Made by a program: the position numbers and the translations under genes. A stretch of 64,000 nt of DNA from Nitrobium sp046350935 (GTDB taxonomy: Bacteria > Nitrospirota > Thermodesulfovibrionia > Thermodesulfovibrionales > Dissulfurispiraceae), in assembly GCA_046350935.1 (NCBI GenBank), contig JAXLZK010000004.1, positions 62,001-126,000 on the forward strand, read 5' to 3'. The first letter of the stretch is position 1, and every line of letters begins with the position of its first letter. The notes below the pieces were generated by a model. The model did not search any database, had not been told where the DNA came from, and worked only from the letters and a program-made list of their open reading frames with translations. Positions 8,319 to 17,241 of the stretch are shown piece by piece.

Positions 8319-9446
8319 ATGAACAGAGGCGCAATCGCTGAAATCGACCTGCGCGCCCTTTCCGCCAATCTCCGCGTTGTGCGGGGGCTCGCCCCCAACC
8401 GCCCCGTCATCGGAGTGGTGAAGGCGGATGCGTACGGGCACGGGGCGGTGGAAGTGGCCCGCAGGCTGGTGAAGGACGGGGTTGACTCTCTGGCCGTCGC
8501 TTTCATGGACGAGGCAAAGGCGCTGCGCGAGGCGGGGATTTCCGCGCCTCTGCTCGTCCTTTTCGATTCCCGTCCCGGGGGCGACGAGATCCTTGCCCAC
8601 GGTCTCATCCCCGTCGTCGGCAGCAAGGAGGCCGCCTGCATCCTCTCCAAAGAGGCGGAGAGGGGCGGCAGGGAGATCTCCGTGCATGTCAAGGTGGATA
8701 CGGGAATGGGGCGGCTCGGTCTGGGGGGCGACGCGGCAAGAGAGATCGCGGACATCTCCCGCCTGCGGGGAATCCGGATTGCCGGGGTAATGAGCCACTT
8801 CTCCGAAGCGGACCTGGTCGATGTTTCGTTCGCTCAGAAGCAGATTAATAAATTCCGGGCGCTCCAGAGCGAGCTGTCCGCCGCGGGGGCGGAGGTGCCG
8901 CTCTTCCATATGGCGAACAGCGCCGCGATCATGGCCCTCCCCGAATCCCATCTCGGCGCGGTCAGGCCCGGGCTGATGCTGTATGGCTATTCGCCCCTTG
9001 AGAGGGACGGGTCCGGGGAGGGGAGACCCTCCACGGCCGCCGCTTCCCTGCAGCCCGTCATGACGGTAAAAACGCGCATCGTCGCGCTGCGGAAGATGCC
9101 GGCGGGGGCTCCTGTCAGCTATTGCAGGACTTTCGTTACGCAGAGGGAAAGCCGCATCGCCGTACTCGCCCTGGGGTATGCGGACGGCTTCAACAGGAAG
9201 TTCTCGAACAATGCCGAAGTCCTTGTACGGGGGAAGAGGGCGCCCGTCGTGGGGCGCGTCTGCATGGACCTCACCATGGTCGATGTGACGGAGGTCCCGG
9301 ACGCGGAGGAGGGCGACGAGGTCGTGATCGTGGGGAGGCAGGGGGAGCTCTCCCTGGACGCAGCGGAGCTCGCCCGGAGGGCGGACACGATCCCCTACGA
9401 GCTGCTGATCGCCCTGGGAAGCAAGGCGCGGAGAGTATACAAATAG
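8319..9446 (+). CDS. alr: Alanine racemase
   Basis: A 375-residue PLP enzyme converting L-alanine to D-alanine for peptidoglycan. The PLP lysine lies in VVKADAYGHG (about residue 35) and the family's AEIDLRALSANLR opening is present. HVKVDTGMGRLG near residue 128 and VSYCRTF near 262 (with the second catalytic Tyr) mark the barrel; the C-terminal beta domain has VGRVCMDLTMVDVT. It starts 36 bp after tatA. Confidence 0.95.
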   Translation: MNRGAIAEIDLRALSANLRVVRGLAPNRPVIGVVKADAYGHGAVEVARRLVKDGVDSLAVAFMDEAKALREAGISAPLLVLFDSRPGGDEILAHGLIPVVGSKEAACILSKEAERGGREISVHVKVDTGMGRLGLGGDAAREIADISRLRGIRIAGVMSHFSEADLVDVSFAQKQINKFRALQSELSAAGAEVPLFHMANSAAIMALPESHLGAVRPGLMLYGYSPLERDGSGEGRPSTAAASLQPVMTVKTRIVALRKMPAGAPVSYCRTFVTQRESRIAVLALGYADGFNRKFSNNAEVLVRGKRAPVVGRVCMDLTMVDVTEVPDAEEGDEVVIVGRQGELSLDAAELARRADTIPYELLIALGSKARRVYK

Positions 9447-9540
9447 CCCTCGCATCACCAGCCCGGCAGAAAAAACAGCAGAGAAGACACTGAAGGCTTA
9501 ACAACTCACTCCGGATGCGCTACAATTGAACTAGAAGCTG

Positions 9541-9665
9541 TTTCAAAACCCTCTCTTTCACCCTCACTCTTCCCCTCTCCCCTGAAGGAGAGGGGTCCCC
9601 AGGAAATCAGAGATTTTCTGGGGAATAGGTAGGGCGGCCGAAGGCCGGGAGAGGGAGAGGTGAAA
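9541..9665. repeat. Intergenic palindromic repeat with stacked hairpins
   Basis: Three hairpins follow one another: CCCCTCTCC/GGAGAGGGG (9572-9580 with 9587-9595, six-base loop), a 13-bp stem with one mismatch (9596-9608 with 9612-9624) and GGCCGAAGGCC (near 9633-9644). The outer flanks TTCACCC...CTCTCCC and GAGAGGGAGAGGTGAAA are roughly inverted. This looks like a dispersed REP/MITE-type unit rather than a simple terminator; it fills most of the 272-bp gap between alr and the next gene. Confidence 0.5.
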
Positions 9666-9718
9666 TGAGTTCCGGATCCGCCCTTCCCTTTTCTTGAGGA
9701 GAGCGTGCCCTGAAAGAA

Positions 9719-10273
9719 ATGACGGCCCTGCACACATGGTGTCTTCTTTTTCTTGCCCTTTTCCTGACCGTATCGTGTGCGGCCTCTTCCCCCCGCCGCG
9801 CTGCGCAGGCGGTGCGCATCGGCCCGGTGCCCTTTTACGCGCAGGAGGACCACCAGTGCGGTCCCGCCTCCCTTGCAGGGGTATTGAGCTATTGGGGCGT
9901 CGGAGCGGCGCCGGAGGACATTGCCCGCGCCATCTACAGCAGGACGGCGCGGGGCACCCTCGGGATCGATATGCTGCTGTACGCGGACAGGGCAGGGCTC
10001 CATGCCCTCCAGTATTCCGGAGGATGGGAAAACCTGCAGGGAAAGGTGCGGGAGGGATACCCCCTGATCGTCCTGGTGGAGTACGGCCTGCTGATGTACG
10101 AGTCCCCCCATTTCATGGTGATTGTCGGCTTCGACGAGGAGGGCGTCTACGCCAACTCCGGCCGGAAGGAGGGAGTCTTCATCAGGAAGAGAGCTTTCCT
10201 GAAGACGTGGGAGAAAACAAAATTCTGGACCCTGCTGGTGCAGCCGAAGGAGAGGGCGCATGCCGGACGGTGA
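9719..10273 (+). CDS. C39-like cysteine peptidase family lipoprotein
   Basis: A 184-residue exported protein of the PA2778/C39-like peptidase type. A signal sequence ends in a lipobox LTVSC (Cys about residue 20). The papain-like fold follows: catalytic Cys in EDHQCGPASLAGVL (about residue 47), the His in SPHFMVIVGFD (about 137) and a downstream Asn in VYANSG. Members may be true proteases or inactive amidase-like proteins; substrate unknown. The gene overlaps the following TPR lipoprotein by 14 bp; in other bacteria the same two domains are often fused, which supports a functional pair at the membrane. Confidence 0.75.
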   Translation: MTALHTWCLLFLALFLTVSCAASSPRRAAQAVRIGPVPFYAQEDHQCGPASLAGVLSYWGVGAAPEDIARAIYSRTARGTLGIDMLLYADRAGLHALQYSGGWENLQGKVREGYPLIVLVEYGLLMYESPHFMVIVGFDEEGVYANSGRKEGVFIRKRAFLKTWEKTKFWTLLVQPKERAHAGR

Positions 10274-10757
10274 CACCCGGAGGGGGGCGGGGCTGCGGTG
10301 CCGGTGCGGAAGAGGGCTGTACTTCATCGTGCTCCTCGCTTTTCTGTCCTCCTGCTCCTCGCTGCCACGGATCGTCATCCTCGACGATCCCCTCTCCCCT
10401 GAGGAGCATATCAACCTGGGCGTCGCCTACGAACAGAAGGGCGAGACGGAGCATGCCCTCGCAGAGTACCAAAGGGCGTCGAAGAGGCTTCCCGCAGCGT
10501 ATCTCTACATGGGGAACATCCATTTCCGGGCGAACAGGAGCGGCGAGGCTGAGGACTGCTACCGGAAAGCGATCAGGGAGATGCCCGGACTGAGCGACGC
10601 GTACAACAATCTCGCCTGGCTCTACTATACGAAAGGGGCCCGCCTCGACGAGGCCGAGCGCCTCGCGCTCAAGGCGCTGGAATTGAGCCCTTCCAACGAA
10701 AACTACCGCGATACCCTCTCCAGGGTCCGGGAACTGAAAGCGAAAAATAAGGTATAA
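10260..10757 (+). CDS. TPR-repeat lipoprotein
   Basis: A 165-residue exported protein. After an Arg-rich N-terminus and a hydrophobic segment, FLSSCSS provides a lipobox. About three tetratricopeptide repeats follow: HINLGVAYEQKGETEHALAEYQ, split over residues ~56-77, then AYLYMGNIHF...EAEDCYRKAI, and AYNNLAWLYY...EAERLALKALEL. TPRs bind partner proteins, here most likely the C39-like peptidase encoded just upstream with a 14-bp overlap. Its direct function is unknown. Confidence 0.72.
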   Translation: MPDGDTRRGAGLRCRCGRGLYFIVLLAFLSSCSSLPRIVILDDPLSPEEHINLGVAYEQKGETEHALAEYQRASKRLPAAYLYMGNIHFRANRSGEAEDCYRKAIREMPGLSDAYNNLAWLYYTKGARLDEAERLALKALELSPSNENYRDTLSRVRELKAKNKV

Positions 10758-10829
10758 TGGACTACCCGTGTGTCGGACAGGCGTTCCGCGCCGCTCCTGA
10801 CCGCGCACCCCTTTGAGGAGGACCCGTAT

Positions 10830-12020
10830 ATGCTTTCCGAGAGAGCTGCAAAGATCAAGCCGTCACCGACCCTTGCCGTCGACGCGAAGGCGAAGGCCAT
10901 GAAGGCGCAGGGGATCGACGTCGTGAATTTCGGCGTCGGCGAGCCCGATTTCGATACGCCTGACTACGTGAAGGAGGCGGCGATCAGAGCGATACGGGAC
11001 GGATTCACAAAATACACGCCGGTGGGCGGCATTGACGAGCTGAAGGACGCGGTGGCGGACAAGTTCAGGAGGGACAACGGTCTGGACTATGCGCGGGACG
11101 AGGTCATCGTCTCCTGCGGGGCGAAGCACAGCCTGTACACTATAGCGCAGGCCCTTTTCGGTCCCGGAGACGAGATCCTCATCCCGTCTCCCTACTGGGT
11201 TTCCTACCCCGACCAGGCGCTTCTGAACGATGCAACCCCCGTCTGCATAAAGACGTACGAAAAGGACGGCTTCGTCGTGCGCCCCGAGGCCCTTTCGGAG
11301 GCGGTCACGAAAAAAACGAAGGCGCTGATCCTGAACTCGCCCTCGAACCCCACGGGCCGCACCTACGGCAGGAAAGACCTGGAGGCCATCGCCGGGATCG
11401 TCCTCCGGCACGATATGTACGTCATTTCCGATGAGATTTACGAGAAGCTCGTCTACGACGGAACGGAGCACGTCAGCATCGCCTCGCTGGGCAAGGAGAT
11501 AAAGGAGCGGACCATCGTGGTGAACGGTCTCTCGAAATCCCACGCCATGACCGGGTGGAGAATCGGGTACGCGGCGGGGCCGAAGGAGCTCATCAAGACC
11601 ATGACTAACATCCAGAGTCAGTCCACCTCAAACCCCACCTCCATCGCCCAGAAGGCGGCGGTGGCCGCCCTCACCGGACCGGAGGATTTCGTCGCGATGA
11701 TGCGCGGGGAGTTCGACAAGCGGCGGACGTTTCTCGTCGACGGACTGAATGCGCTGAAGGAGGTCTGCTGCCTGAATCCCACCGGGGCCTTCTATGCTTT
11801 CCCGAACGTCTCCCTGCTCTATGGAAAAAAGGCGGGGACCCGCTCCATCCGGTCTTCCCTGGACCTCGCCCTGTACCTGCTGGAGGAGGCGAAGGTGGCC
11901 CTTGTCCACGGCGACGCCTTCGGCGACGACAACCACATAAGGATCTCGTACGCCACTTCCATGGAGAATATCAGGAAGGGGCTCGACAGGATCCGTGAGG
12001 CTCTTGCCGCGCTGCACTAG
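10830..12020 (+). CDS. Class I/II aminotransferase (aspartate aminotransferase type)
   Basis: A 396-residue PLP-dependent fold-type I aminotransferase close to the AspC/AatA Ib subgroup. Typical motifs are GVGEPDFDTP near residue 38, LNSPSNPTG near 170, the DEIYEKLVYDG segment near 205 and the PLP lysine in NGLSKSHAMTGWRIGY near 235. It probably interconverts aspartate or a related amino acid with 2-oxoglutarate. The start ATG at 10830 is preceded by GAGGAGGA; a GTG 60 bases earlier is in frame but lacks a good binding site. Confidence 0.9.
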   Translation: MLSERAAKIKPSPTLAVDAKAKAMKAQGIDVVNFGVGEPDFDTPDYVKEAAIRAIRDGFTKYTPVGGIDELKDAVADKFRRDNGLDYARDEVIVSCGAKHSLYTIAQALFGPGDEILIPSPYWVSYPDQALLNDATPVCIKTYEKDGFVVRPEALSEAVTKKTKALILNSPSNPTGRTYGRKDLEAIAGIVLRHDMYVISDEIYEKLVYDGTEHVSIASLGKEIKERTIVVNGLSKSHAMTGWRIGYAAGPKELIKTMTNIQSQSTSNPTSIAQKAAVAALTGPEDFVAMMRGEFDKRRTFLVDGLNALKEVCCLNPTGAFYAFPNVSLLYGKKAGTRSIRSSLDLALYLLEEAKVALVHGDAFGDDNHIRISYATSMENIRKGLDRIREALAALH

Positions 12021-12092
12021 ACAGCGCATCACGGGAAAGGGCCCGTGGGTCGGGATGGATCTACCACTTTCAAGCAGAGGAGAAGGAGCAGC

Positions 12093-12971
12093 ATGTTTCG
12101 TTCCGGATACGTTTCACTGACCGGCAGACCCAACGTCGGAAAGTCCACTCTCCTCAACAGCATCATCGGGGAGAAGGTGGCGATCGTCACCCCGAAGCCC
12201 CAGACGACCCGAAACAGACTGGTGGGGGTAAAGACGCTGCCCGAGGCGCAGATTGTTTTCGTCGATACCCCGGGAATCCATGCGCCGCAGCACAAGCTGG
12301 GAGAGTGGATGGTGCGGGAGGCCCAGGCGCCCCTCAAAGAGGTGGATATCGTCCTTTTCCTCGTGGAGCCGTCCCTTCCGGGCCGGGGAGACCTGCAGAT
12401 CCTCGCAATGCTGAAGGACCTGGAGAAGCCCGTTTTCCTGGTAGTCAACAAGATCGACACGGTGAAGAAGCCCGCACTGCTCCCCGTCATCGACGCATAC
12501 GGAAAGTTGTACCCCTTCCGGGAGGTTATCCCGGTTTCCGCCCTGAACGGGGACGGGGTGGAGGTGCTCCTTGCCGCTCTCGTCAAAACCCTTCCCGAAG
12601 GCCCGAAATACTATCCGGACGATATCGTCACCGACCAGGTGGAGAGGTTCATGGTCGCGGAGATCATCCGGGAAAAGCTCATGCACCAGACCGAGGAAGA
12701 AGTGCCGCATTCCGTGGCGACGGAGGTGGTGGGATGGAGCGAGAGAGAGGACGGAGTCGTCCTGATCCGGGCGAATATTTATGTTGAAAGAGAGGGGCAA
12801 AAGGGTATTATAATAGGAAAAGAGGGAGCACGCCTGAAGGCGGTGGGGACGAGCGCCCGCCGTGAAATAGAGGACCTGCTCGGCACGAAGGTTTTTCTCG
12901 AATTGTGGGTGAAGGTCAAGAAAGACTGGCGCAGTAGGGATAATATGTTGCGTGAACTGGGGTTCAAATAA
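12093..12971 (+). CDS. era: GTPase Era
   Basis: A 292-residue ribosome-assembly GTPase. G1 GRPNVGKST near residue 10, G3 DTPG in FVDTPGIHAP, and G4 NKID near 120 form the GTPase domain; the C-terminal KH domain (GQKGIIIGKEGARLKAVG) binds the 3' end of 16S rRNA. AAGGAG lies four bases before the chosen ATG; an earlier GTG would add a poorly supported N-terminus. It abuts the DUF151 gene without a gap. Confidence 0.96.
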   Translation: MFRSGYVSLTGRPNVGKSTLLNSIIGEKVAIVTPKPQTTRNRLVGVKTLPEAQIVFVDTPGIHAPQHKLGEWMVREAQAPLKEVDIVLFLVEPSLPGRGDLQILAMLKDLEKPVFLVVNKIDTVKKPALLPVIDAYGKLYPFREVIPVSALNGDGVEVLLAALVKTLPEGPKYYPDDIVTDQVERFMVAEIIREKLMHQTEEEVPHSVATEVVGWSEREDGVVLIRANIYVEREGQKGIIIGKEGARLKAVGTSARREIEDLLGTKVFLELWVKVKKDWRSRDNMLRELGFK

Positions 12972-13424
12972 ATGCTCATTCAGATGAAGGTGGAGGGGCT
13001 TCTGTTCGACCCGAGGAGCGGCATGTACATCCTGCTCCTGCAGCAAGTGGACGGGAACAGAACGCTGCCGATATGGATCGGAAAGCCGGAAGCGGACGCC
13101 ATCGCCCTCGCCCTGGGCAAGGTGGTGACGCCGAGGCCGCTTACCCATGATCTCGTCAAGAACGTTTTCGACGGGCTTGAGGTCAAGGTCAGCCGGATCG
13201 TCATCACCGAGATCGTCGATAACACCTACTATGCGCTCATCAAGGCGGGCGACGGGCAGAGGGAGGTCTCCATCGACTCACGACCCTCCGACGCCGTTGC
13301 CGTGGCCCTCAGGGTTCAGGCCCCCATTTTCGTGGAGGAGAATGTCCTGGAAGTGAGGCGGGCGGATGAGCTCGAAGAGTGGCTCAAGAACCTCAGACCC
13401 GAGGATTTCGGCAATATAATGTGA
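12972..13424 (+). CDS. Bifunctional nuclease domain (DUF151) protein
   Basis: A 150-residue single-domain protein of the BFN/DUF151 family, with LPIWIGKPEADAIA near residue 33, RPLTHDL near 58 and the closing SIDSRPSDAVAVALR near 98. Plant homologs show RNase/DNase activity; bacterial function is not firmly known. It starts on the base after the era stop, so the two are probably one operon with recO following 55 bp later. Confidence 0.85.
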   Translation: MLIQMKVEGLLFDPRSGMYILLLQQVDGNRTLPIWIGKPEADAIALALGKVVTPRPLTHDLVKNVFDGLEVKVSRIVITEIVDNTYYALIKAGDGQREVSIDSRPSDAVAVALRVQAPIFVEENVLEVRRADELEEWLKNLRPEDFGNIM

Positions 13425-13479
13425 AGGAGAGCGGACTGTCGGGGGAGGGCCGCTTCCGGGCAGGCCGCCGGCAGAGGGG

Positions 13480-14256
13480 ATGCTGAAAAGAGCAAAGGGA
13501 ATCGTCCTCAGGAGCACTGTTTTCGGAGAGGCCGATCTTATCGTCACGTATCTTACCCCCGAATACGGGCTGCTCAAGGCTTTTGCAAAGAGTCCGCGAA
13601 AGGTGAAGAGCCGCTTCGGAAGCAGTCTCGAGCCACTGACCTACGCGCGGATCTCTTTCCTCGGAAAAGAGGAAAGCACCCTTCCGCGGCTGACCCAGTC
13701 CGACATCATACGGCCTTTTCACGCGCTGCGCGAGGACTTCAGGACGTTCCTCTCCCTGTCGGAGCTCCTCGAACTAAACCTCAGCTTCCTGGCTGAGCGC
13801 GACCCGCATCCCGATATTTTCACGCTGCTCCTCACCACGCTGTCTAAGTTCGAGGTGAACGGCGGCAGCGCCCTCCTGTATCTCTACTACAAGATAAAGT
13901 TCCTCGAAATGGCCGGCTATTCTCCCAAGCTCGACGTATGCGGCGCCTGCGGAAAGGCGCTGCCGCAGGACGACTCTCCGGCGGCCGCCCGCCGGTACGC
14001 CTTCTGCCTGCCCCACGGGGCCGTCGTCTGCCCCCGCTGCGAGGGGCGGCAGGACAATGCATCCCTGAAACTCTCCGGCGGCGCTCTCAGGTTTTACCGG
14101 AGCCTCCTCCAGTGGAACTCGGGGGTGGTCGACAGGATCAACGCCCCGGAATCCCTCCTGTCCGAGGTGGGAGGCGTCATCGACTCCCACATACGGTATG
14201 CACTGGGCCCTTCCCGCGTCTCCTCCCGAAAGTACCTGGACGGCATTCCGTCCTGA
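13480..14256 (+). CDS. recO: DNA repair protein RecO
   Basis: A 258-residue RecO: N-terminal OB fold (KGIVLRSTVFGEADLIVTYLTPEYG), central helical domain, and a zinc site built from CGACGK near residue 152 and CPRCEG near 186. RecO loads RecA onto SSB-coated DNA with RecR in the RecF pathway. The era-recO order is common in bacteria. The stop is followed by a strong promoter for the next unit. Confidence 0.93.
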   Translation: MLKRAKGIVLRSTVFGEADLIVTYLTPEYGLLKAFAKSPRKVKSRFGSSLEPLTYARISFLGKEESTLPRLTQSDIIRPFHALREDFRTFLSLSELLELNLSFLAERDPHPDIFTLLLTTLSKFEVNGGSALLYLYYKIKFLEMAGYSPKLDVCGACGKALPQDDSPAAARRYAFCLPHGAVVCPRCEGRQDNASLKLSGGALRFYRSLLQWNSGVVDRINAPESLLSEVGGVIDSHIRYALGPSRVSSRKYLDGIPS

Positions 14257-14289
14257 AGGTCCTCTCCGGTCGCGCCGCCGGCCAAGACA

Positions 14290-14317
14290 TTGACATTGCT
14301 CGAAAATAGGATACAAT
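14290..14317 (+). promoter_or_regulatory. Strong sigma-70 promoter ahead of the inositol gene cluster
   Basis: A perfect TTGACA (14290-14295) and TACAAT (14312-14317) are 16 bp apart; an overlapping TATAAT is at 14319-14324. Transcription would start near 14325, giving an untranslated or partly decayed leader of about 325 nt before ino1. Confidence 0.7.
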
Positions 14318-14413
14318 TTATAATAAATTGCTTTGTTGCTGCCGGGCGCCTGCTCTCTTGACAGAAGGATGCCTGTTCATTTATAAATTCTATTCGCGTC
14401 TTCATCCCGACGT

Positions 14414-14851
14414 ATGCAACTGCCCGGGGTGGGGGATTCCGGGGTGCGTGTCAGCATGGAAAGGTATCTCCTGAAGATCAGCGGAGAGAGGCGGGGAGAC
14501 TTTTCGAGAGCGCTCCCCCTGCCGCCGAACATAGGCAAGGGGAGCATACGGGCGACCCTCAGAGACGGCATTCTCACCATCGTTTTCTCCCGGAAAGCCG
14601 CGCGCGTGGCGCAGCACATCGAGACGAACAGGCAAGGAGACCGGATACACTATGGGTACGATACGCATTGCAATCGCCGGAGTAGGCAACTGCGCCAGCT
14701 CTCTGCTGCAAGGAATCGAATACTACAAATCCCTGGAGGAAAGCTGCTCCGACGCCTCCCTCGGCCTCATGCATTACCGTCTCGGGAGATATGTCCCGGG
14801 AGACATCGAAGTGGTCGCCGCCTTCGATATCGATGTGAGGAAGGTGAATAA
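14414..14851 (+). pseudogene. Truncated Hsp20 (alpha-crystallin) fragment
   Basis: The frame from 14414 reads LPGVGDSGVRVSMER..LKISGERR then FSRALPLPPNIGKGSIRATL and RDGILTIVF, which matches the second half of the Hsp20 alpha-crystallin domain. It lacks the usual N-terminal arm and the first strands (a stop stands 30 bases upstream), and the long loop between GERR and the FSR strand is nearly absent. The frame has no stop at the domain end (~14600) and runs about 200 bases into ino1 in another frame, an unlikely native layout. No ribosome binding site precedes the ATG. I read it as a decayed small heat-shock gene sitting in the ino1 leader; expression as a short holdase is possible but unproven. 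Confidence 0.5.
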
Positions 14852-15755
14852 GCCGCTGAAGGAGGCCGTGTTCGCGCGTCCGAACTGCACGAAGGTTTTC
14901 CATCCCGATCTTCCCGACTACCCGGTGCGGGTCCGGATGGGCGAGGTCCTCGACGGGGTTGCCGCGCATATGGCCGACTACCCCGAGGAGAGGCGTTTTC
15001 TCCCCTCCGGCGAAGAGCCCTGCGACGTCGCCCAGGTCTTGCGGGACAGCGATGCGGATATGCTCGTCAACTATCTCCCGGTGGGCTCCGAGGAGGCCAC
15101 GCGGTATTACGCGAAAGCGTGCCTCGACGCGGGAGTCGCCTTTGTCAACTGCATGCCGGTTTTCATCGCCTCCGATGAAGAATGGGCCCGGCGTTTTACC
15201 GAGAGGAACATCCCCCTGGTCGGAGACGATATCAAGGCGCAGGTCGGCGCCACCATCGTGCACCGGACCCTGGCGAAGCTCTTCATGGACAGGGGAGTCA
15301 AGATAAGCCACACCTACCAGTTGAATGTGGGGGGGAATACGGACTTTCTCAACATGCTGAACCACGGCAGGCTCAAGTCGAAAAAAATATCGAAGACCGA
15401 GGCGGTGCACTCCCAGATCACCCACCAGCTGACGAGCGAGGATATCCATATCGGCCCCTCCGACTACGTCCCCTGGATGAACGACAACAAGGTGTGCTTC
15501 CTCCGTATGGAGGGGCGCGGCTTCGGCAATGTCCCCCTGAACATCGAGCTGAGGTTGTCGGTGGAGGATTCCCCCAACAGCGCGGGGGTGGTGATCGACG
15601 CCATCCGCTGCTGCAGGCTCGCACGGGACAGGGGGATCGGAGGCGTTCTCCTTTCCCCGTCCGCATATTTCATGAAGCATCCCCCCCTGCAATTCTCCGA
15701 CGAAGAGGCGCGGCAGCGAGTGGAAGAGTTCATCGTCAACGAGAGGGAGCGCTAG
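14652..15755 (+). CDS. ino1: Inositol-1-phosphate synthase (archaeal/actinobacterial-type)
   Basis: A 367-residue NAD-dependent myo-inositol-1-phosphate synthase that cyclises glucose-6-phosphate. The Rossmann opening IRIAIAGVGNCASSLLQG, the DIEVVAAFDID segment, NCMPVFIASDE near 165, DDIKAQVGATI.HR near 192 and LNVGGNTDFLNM near 225 are all family-typical. AAGGAG stands 11 bases before the ATG. The next gene is a CDP-alcohol phosphotransferase starting on the following base, so the pair probably makes an inositol-containing phospholipid or a di-myo-inositol phosphate-like solute. Confidence 0.9.
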   Translation: MGTIRIAIAGVGNCASSLLQGIEYYKSLEESCSDASLGLMHYRLGRYVPGDIEVVAAFDIDVRKVNKPLKEAVFARPNCTKVFHPDLPDYPVRVRMGEVLDGVAAHMADYPEERRFLPSGEEPCDVAQVLRDSDADMLVNYLPVGSEEATRYYAKACLDAGVAFVNCMPVFIASDEEWARRFTERNIPLVGDDIKAQVGATIVHRTLAKLFMDRGVKISHTYQLNVGGNTDFLNMLNHGRLKSKKISKTEAVHSQITHQLTSEDIHIGPSDYVPWMNDNKVCFLRMEGRGFGNVPLNIELRLSVEDSPNSAGVVIDAIRCCRLARDRGIGGVLLSPSAYFMKHPPLQFSDEEARQRVEEFIVNERER

Positions 15756-16331
15756 TTGCTGGGAGCAAAGCTCGGGCATTTCTTCGATAAGCCCCTGGAG
15801 CCCCTGGCCAGAAGGATATCCGTCAGTCCGAACATCCTGAGCATGCTCGGGTTCCTCATTACCGTGGCCGCGGCGGGAGTCCTGCCCTTCCATCCCCGGA
15901 GCGGCGGCTTCCTGATCCTCCTCGGCGGCTTTTTCGATATGCTCGACGGCATCGTCGCGCGCACCAACGGGAAGAGGACCACCTTCGGGGCTTTCTTCGA
16001 TTCGACCCTCGACCGTTATTCGGACTCCCTCCTCTTCCTTGCCGTGGCGTGGTATTTCTTTAACGGGAACGACCTCGCGGGAGTGCTGCTCACTATCGGG
16101 GGCCTGATCGGGTCCCTGCTGATCAGTTACGTCAGGGCGAGGGCGGAGGGCCTCGGCATCGACTGCCGTGTGGGTCTGTTGGAAAGGCCCGAAAGGATCG
16201 TGCTTCTGGCCGCCGGCTGCATAGCGGGCTGGCTTTTCCCTGTGACCGTCGCGCTCTTTCTCTTCAGCCATGTCACCGTGCTGCAGAGGATCCTCCATGT
16301 CAGGCGGAGGAGCAGGGGGATGCAGGCATAG
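15756..16331 (+). CDS. CDP-alcohol phosphatidyltransferase (inositol-phosphate type candidate)
   Basis: A 191-residue membrane enzyme with the full catalytic signature DMLDGIVARTNGKRTTFGAF..DSTLDR (D-x2-DG-x2-AR-x8-G-x3-D-x3-D) at about residues 66-93 and five or six hydrophobic helices. Such enzymes move a phosphatidyl group from a CDP-activated lipid to an alcohol. Because it directly follows ino1 (TTG start adjoining its stop), inositol-1-phosphate is the most likely acceptor, as in phosphatidylinositol-phosphate synthase; glycerol-phosphate is the alternative. The specific lipid product is inferred from context only. Confidence 0.82.
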   Translation: MLGAKLGHFFDKPLEPLARRISVSPNILSMLGFLITVAAAGVLPFHPRSGGFLILLGGFFDMLDGIVARTNGKRTTFGAFFDSTLDRYSDSLLFLAVAWYFFNGNDLAGVLLTIGGLIGSLLISYVRARAEGLGIDCRVGLLERPERIVLLAAGCIAGWLFPVTVALFLFSHVTVLQRILHVRRRSRGMQA

Positions 16332-16462
16332 GGCGCGCAGGCGGACCGGGGCTGCCCGCTGCTGCAGGGTCCCCGGTGCATCGCGTTCCCCCTCCGCTCA
16401 TTGTCCCGGCTTTTCCGACATGCCGCCGTTGCAAATATGATATACTGGAAGGAGGCGGAACA

Positions 16463-16867
16463 ATGAGCAATTCGTTATTGATATTCCTGAGTTTCGGCTT
16501 TTTCATCCTGGTGCTCGGCATTCTGGTTGCCGTGGGCTTTCTGGTGTATACCCTCCTGGAGCTGCGGCGGGTCGCCGCCACCCTCGATGAGTTTATCAGG
16601 AGAACGGAATCCACCCTCTTCCCGGTGCTTCTCGAAGCGGAGGAGACCCTGAGGAGCATCCGGAAGGTGAGTGACGACGTAGGGACGGCGACGGAGAACG
16701 TCCGGAATATCTCGGGGGCAGCCCAGGAGATCGCGGTGAACGTAAGGATGCTCAGCGGTCTCCTGAACGCAGCCGGAGAGGGAGTGAATACGCGGATTTC
16801 GGGGCTGAAGGCAGGCGTGCAGACCGCCCTGGGGTTCCTGGTACAACAGATGAAAGAGAGGAGGTAA
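16463..16867 (+). CDS. DUF948 single-pass membrane protein
   Basis: A 134-residue protein: one N-terminal transmembrane helix (residues ~5-30), then a long amphipathic/coiled region rich in VRNISG..A.EIAVNVRML-type heptads. This matches DUF948 proteins, usually found beside YtxH-type genes as here. AAGGAGGCGGAA precedes the ATG and TATACT at 16441-16446 could be a -10 box. Function unknown; a membrane-tethered scaffold or stress role is sometimes proposed. Confidence 0.75.
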   Translation: MSNSLLIFLSFGFFILVLGILVAVGFLVYTLLELRRVAATLDEFIRRTESTLFPVLLEAEETLRSIRKVSDDVGTATENVRNISGAAQEIAVNVRMLSGLLNAAGEGVNTRISGLKAGVQTALGFLVQQMKERR

Positions 16868-16871
16868 TGCC

Positions 16872-17174
16872 ATGAGAGATGAAGAGAGCGGTTTTGGTTC
16901 GGGTTCCGTGCTGTTATCGTTTCTGCTGGGCGGTATGGTGGGAGCGGGGCTGGCCCTGTTGCTGGCGCCCCAGGCCGGATCGGAGACGCGGAAAAGGATC
17001 AGGGAGTTCACCGACGACATGAAAGACAAGACCACCGATTACGTTTCCCAGGCACGGGACAGGGTCTCCTCGACTGTGGGAAAGGGCAGGAGCTATATCG
17101 ACGAGAAGAAAGCGGTGCTCTCCGCCGCCATCGAAGCGGGCAAAGAGGCGTACGAGAAAGAGGTCCAGAAGTAG
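16872..17174 (+). CDS. YtxH-like membrane protein
   Basis: A 100-residue protein with the YtxH signature: a Gly-rich transmembrane helix LLSFLLGGMVGAGLALLLAP followed by Q.GSETRKRIRE and a long helical, Lys/Asp-rich tail (DKTTDYVSQARDRVSS). It starts five bases after the DUF948 gene and is clearly its operon partner. Homologs in Gram-positives respond to general stress; no molecular function is known. Confidence 0.82.
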   Translation: MRDEESGFGSGSVLLSFLLGGMVGAGLALLLAPQAGSETRKRIREFTDDMKDKTTDYVSQARDRVSSTVGKGRSYIDEKKAVLSAAIEAGKEAYEKEVQK

Positions 17175-17241
17175 GGTGTGTCCGCACACCCCGGCCCTGC
17201 AGGGGACGGCCGCAAAGGGATAAACAAGAAAGGGTGAGTAA

